Below are positions 61,952-64,000 of a stretch of 64,000 nucleotides of DNA, in pieces (positions within the stretch are counted from its first letter, which is position 1; each line of letters begins with the position of its first letter). This DNA is from NBLH01 sp050296515 (lineage in GTDB: Bacteria; Bacteroidota; Bacteroidia; Bacteroidales; NBLH01). A program made the position numbers and the translations under genes. The notes under the pieces were generated by a model that had not been told where the DNA came from, did not search any database, and was given only the letters and a program-made list of their open reading frames with translations. The stretch is from NCBI GenBank assembly GCA_050296515.1, contig JBNKRJ010000094.1, forward strand, positions 97,932-161,931, read 5' to 3'.

Positions 61952-62046
61952 ATTGTTTAGACATAACCTAAGGTTATCTTCTTATGATTTTTAATAACCA
62001 GAAGTGGTTGTTGTAATTTATCATAAGCAATGCTTTTTTTAATTGA

Positions 62047-62054
62047 TATCTTTG
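62047..62054 (+). promoter_or_regulatory. -7 box TATCTTTG for ftcD
   Basis: An exact TAnnTTTG match 70 bp before ATG 62125. Confidence 0.45.
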
Positions 62055-62124
62055 TTTCAAAATTTAATATGCAGAATTTTTTTGCAATTCGGTAGATGAA
62101 ACATTGCAATTTAATATTAAAGTT

Positions 62125-63807
62125 ATGAGGAAATTAATAGAGTGTGTTCCCAATTTTAGCGAAGGGAATGATATGTCAATTATTAAGCAAATTACTGATC
62201 AAATTGTGTCAGTTGATGGGGTAAGGCTATTGGATGTTGATCCAGGGAAAGCAACAAACAGAACTGTGGTTACATTTGTTGGAACACCAGATGAAGTAAT
62301 AGAAGCTGCTTTTCTTGCGATTAAAAAGGCGTCAGAATTAATTGATATGAGCAAGCATCATGGCGAGCATCCTCGATTTGGGGCTACTGACGTTTGTCCA
62401 TTGGTGCCCATTGCTAATATAAGTATGGAGGAAACAGTTGAATACGCAAGAAAGTTAGCAAAAAGGGTGGGAGAGGAACTTCTGATTCCAATTTATTGTT
62501 ACGAATTTGCTGCTTTCGAAGAAAAAAGAAAAAACCTGGCATACTGTCGTTCAGGAGAATACGAGGGGTTAAAGGAAAAGCTCGCAAAACCAGAGTGGAG
62601 GCCAGATTTTGGTCCTGTTGAGTTTAATGTGACTGCAGGTGCCACTGCAATCAGTGCCAGAAACTTTTTAGTTGCCTATAATGTGAACTTAAATACAACC
62701 TCCACACGCAGGGCCAATGCTATCGCTTTTGATATTAGAGAAGCTGGCAGAACAAAACGCGAAGGAAATCCTGTTACAGGAAAAATAGTGAAAGATGCCG
62801 ATGGCAACCCGGTTCGTATACCCGGTAGTTTGAAAAAAACAAAGGCAATCGGCTGGTTTATTAAAGAATACGGTGTTGCCCAGATATCAATCAATTTAAC
62901 AGATATTACGGTAACCTCAATCCATCAGGCATTTGATGAGGCAACAGAAAAGGCAAGAGAAAGAGGTGTTCGTGTAACAGGTTCTGAATTAGTAGGTTTA
63001 GTCCCATTGCAGGCGATGTTAGATGCTGGAAAGCATTATTTAAAAAAGCAAAATAGATCACTAGGTGTTTCTGAAGAAGAAATTATTCATATTGCAATTA
63101 AATCACTTGGTCTTGATGAGCTGAAGCCTTTCAATCCAAAAGAAAGAATCATTGAATATCTGCTTGAAGGTGAATCAGTGGATAAGTTAATTAACATGAA
63201 TCTTCGAGAATTTGCAAATGAAACTGCTTCAGAATCAATGGCACCAGGAGGAGGCTCTATTTCTGCTTATATGGGCGTTCTTGGAGTTTCCTTGGCTGGG
63301 ATGGTTGCCAATCTTTCATCACACAAACGTGGTTGGGACGAAAGATGGGAAGAATTTTCGGAGTGGGCAGTAAAAGCTCAAAAACTGAAAGATGAGTTGT
63401 TAAAAATGGTTGATGAAGATACCAATGCTTTTAATGGAATTATGGCTGCTTTTGGCTTGCCAAAATCCACAGATGAAGAAAAAGCTGCAAGGAAGCTGGC
63501 CATTCAGGATGCAACAAAAAACGCCATTGAAGTACCATTTAAAGTCATGAAGCTGGCTTATGATTCGTTGGCAGTATGTAGAGCAATGGTCGAAATTGGC
63601 AACCCAAATTCAGTGACTGATGCTGGAGTTGGTGCTCTGGCAGCTCGTTCAGCTGTAATGGGAGCCTTTTTAAATGTTAAAATTAATACTGGAGACCTTG
63701 AAGACAAAAATTATGTTGAAAATATATTAAGGGAAGGTGAAAGTGTTCAAAATAAGGCGATTAAAGAAGAACAAGAAATACTAAAACTTGTGAATAATAA
63801 GATCTGA
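62125..63807 (+). CDS. ftcD: Glutamate formimidoyltransferase / formiminotetrahydrofolate cyclodeaminase fusion
   Basis: 560 residues from ATG 62125 (MRKLIECVPNFSEGND, the canonical start). The transferase half has HHGEHPRFGATDVCPLVPI and AYNVNLNTTSTRRANAIAFDIREAG; the cyclodeaminase half (from about residue 355) has MAPGGGSISAYMGVLGVSLAGMVANL and AVCRAMVEIGNPNSVTDAGVGALAARSA. It moves the formimino group of N-formimino-glutamate to tetrahydrofolate and deaminates it to methenyl-THF in histidine breakdown. No other histidine-degradation genes are in the window. Confidence 0.95.
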   Translation: MRKLIECVPNFSEGNDMSIIKQITDQIVSVDGVRLLDVDPGKATNRTVVTFVGTPDEVIEAAFLAIKKASELIDMSKHHGEHPRFGATDVCPLVPIANISMEETVEYARKLAKRVGEELLIPIYCYEFAAFEEKRKNLAYCRSGEYEGLKEKLAKPEWRPDFGPVEFNVTAGATAISARNFLVAYNVNLNTTSTRRANAIAFDIREAGRTKREGNPVTGKIVKDADGNPVRIPGSLKKTKAIGWFIKEYGVAQISINLTDITVTSIHQAFDEATEKARERGVRVTGSELVGLVPLQAMLDAGKHYLKKQNRSLGVSEEEIIHIAIKSLGLDELKPFNPKERIIEYLLEGESVDKLINMNLREFANETASESMAPGGGSISAYMGVLGVSLAGMVANLSSHKRGWDERWEEFSEWAVKAQKLKDELLKMVDEDTNAFNGIMAAFGLPKSTDEEKAARKLAIQDATKNAIEVPFKVMKLAYDSLAVCRAMVEIGNPNSVTDAGVGALAARSAVMGAFLNVKINTGDLEDKNYVENILREGESVQNKAIKEEQEILKLVNNKI

Positions 63808-63832
63808 TTAACCTAAATTGCTGTTATTATTT

Positions 63833-63858
63833 AAAAGCCGGCATTAGCCGGCTTTTTT
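63833..63858 (+). terminator. Terminator of ftcD
   Basis: AAAAGCCGGC and GCCGGCTTTT form a 10-bp stem with ATTA as loop and a continuing T run, 25 bp after the ftcD stop. Confidence 0.92.
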
Positions 63859-63910
63859 ACTTTTAACCTGAGTTCGATGTAAGAAAATAAGGTAAAACTT
63901 TGGTAGTAAA

Positions 63911-63970
63911 AAGGATTATTGTTATATTAAAAGTCTGTATATCAATATTTTAACAAAAACAATAATCCTT
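63911..63970 (+). repeat. Inverted repeat abutting a start codon
   Basis: AAGGATTATTGTT (63911-63923) and AACAATAATCCTT (63958-63970) are perfect 13-bp inverted repeats; the right arm ends at the base before ATG. The hairpin would block the leader of the following gene. Confidence 0.75.
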
Positions 63971-64000
63971 ATGAATACTAAAGCGAATTTAATTGAAATT
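63971..64000 (+). CDS. Start of an unidentified gene, cut by the window edge
   Basis: ATG followed by nine codons (MNTKANLIEI) to the window end. The hairpin at the start and the preceding CTGAGTTCGATGTAAG sequence recall insertion-sequence ends, so a transposase is possible but not shown. Confidence 0.35.
   Translation, partial: MNTKANLIEI

Noticed and set aside
1..64000. CRISPR arrays, rRNA genes, riboswitches
   Set aside because: No regularly spaced direct repeats, no rRNA segments and no recognised riboswitch motif were seen on either strand.

Overview
This window is AT-rich DNA from a member of the Bacteroidota, most likely a free-living Bacteroidia of the Marinilabiliales/Bacteroidales type (inference). 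The support is threefold: TAnnTTTG -7 promoter boxes recur at sensible distances from starts, Shine-Dalgarno sequences are nearly absent, and the gene content fits (a complete alternative complex III operon, SO_0444-type permease with HMA domains, formiminotransferase-cyclodeaminase fusion, many lipoproteins with short lipoboxes).

Layout. 1-1300: a SLATT/DUF4231 membrane protein beside the start of a deoxyribosyltransferase-like gene (a possible immunity pair cut by the window edge) and a 148-bp inverted-repeat element. 1.3-8 kb: uvrA, a DEAD-box helicase, tRNA-Leu(CAG), an L,D-transpeptidase-like lipoprotein and an MFS transporter. 8-13 kb: a GG-leader peptide gene, two mobile-looking repeats, an OB-fold lipoprotein and htpG with a palindrome-rich leader. 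13-21 kb: small conserved unknowns, GNAT enzymes and a complete IS982-family element with a 6-bp target duplication. 21-31 kb: a hybrid sensor kinase, a frameshifted rhodanese, a MORN-esterase fusion, an IS982 solo end that truncates a lipoprotein, a ferredoxin-nitroreductase, then marR-lon. 31-39.5 kb: the actABCDEF alternative complex III operon. 40-47.5 kb: transglutaminase-like protein, metal permease, lpdA, a methyltransferase-GT2 fusion and a lytic transglycosylase. 47.5-52.5 kb: the most unusual locus (below). 52.5-62 kb: OmpA-domain protein, decayed ICMT, GNAT and SiaB-like genes, a TPR histidine kinase, a PadR-led operon of FKIMHWPGA-repeat membrane proteins, and a SiaB/STAS-like signalling pair. 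62-64 kb: ftcD and the start of another gene.

The standout is 47.5-51.5 kb. A WYL-domain regulator is divergent from two tRNA genes, tRNA-Asp(GTC) and tRNA-Lys(TTT). Each carries a homologous insertion (60 and 45 nt) in the 5' strand of the anticodon stem. Removing the insertions restores perfect five-base-pair anticodon stems and otherwise normal tRNAs. Both insertions can fold into an equivalent 8-bp helix placed 3 nt from the 5' exon. A 21-bp motif, AGGTCAA-N7-TTACTTC, occurs in both insertions and again after each tRNA. A 747-residue protein with a RING-like zinc motif and a TerD-like C-terminal domain (recognised as MXAN_6230/SCO0854-like) follows directly. I know of no described bacterial system with short intron-like insertions at this tRNA position; the biological role proposed here is inference.

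Three 126-bp TATAC-ended repeats, two further palindromic elements and an IS982 copy plus remnant show mobile-element activity. The pseudogenes are confined to accessory stretches, while the large core genes are intact, which argues against general sequencing error.
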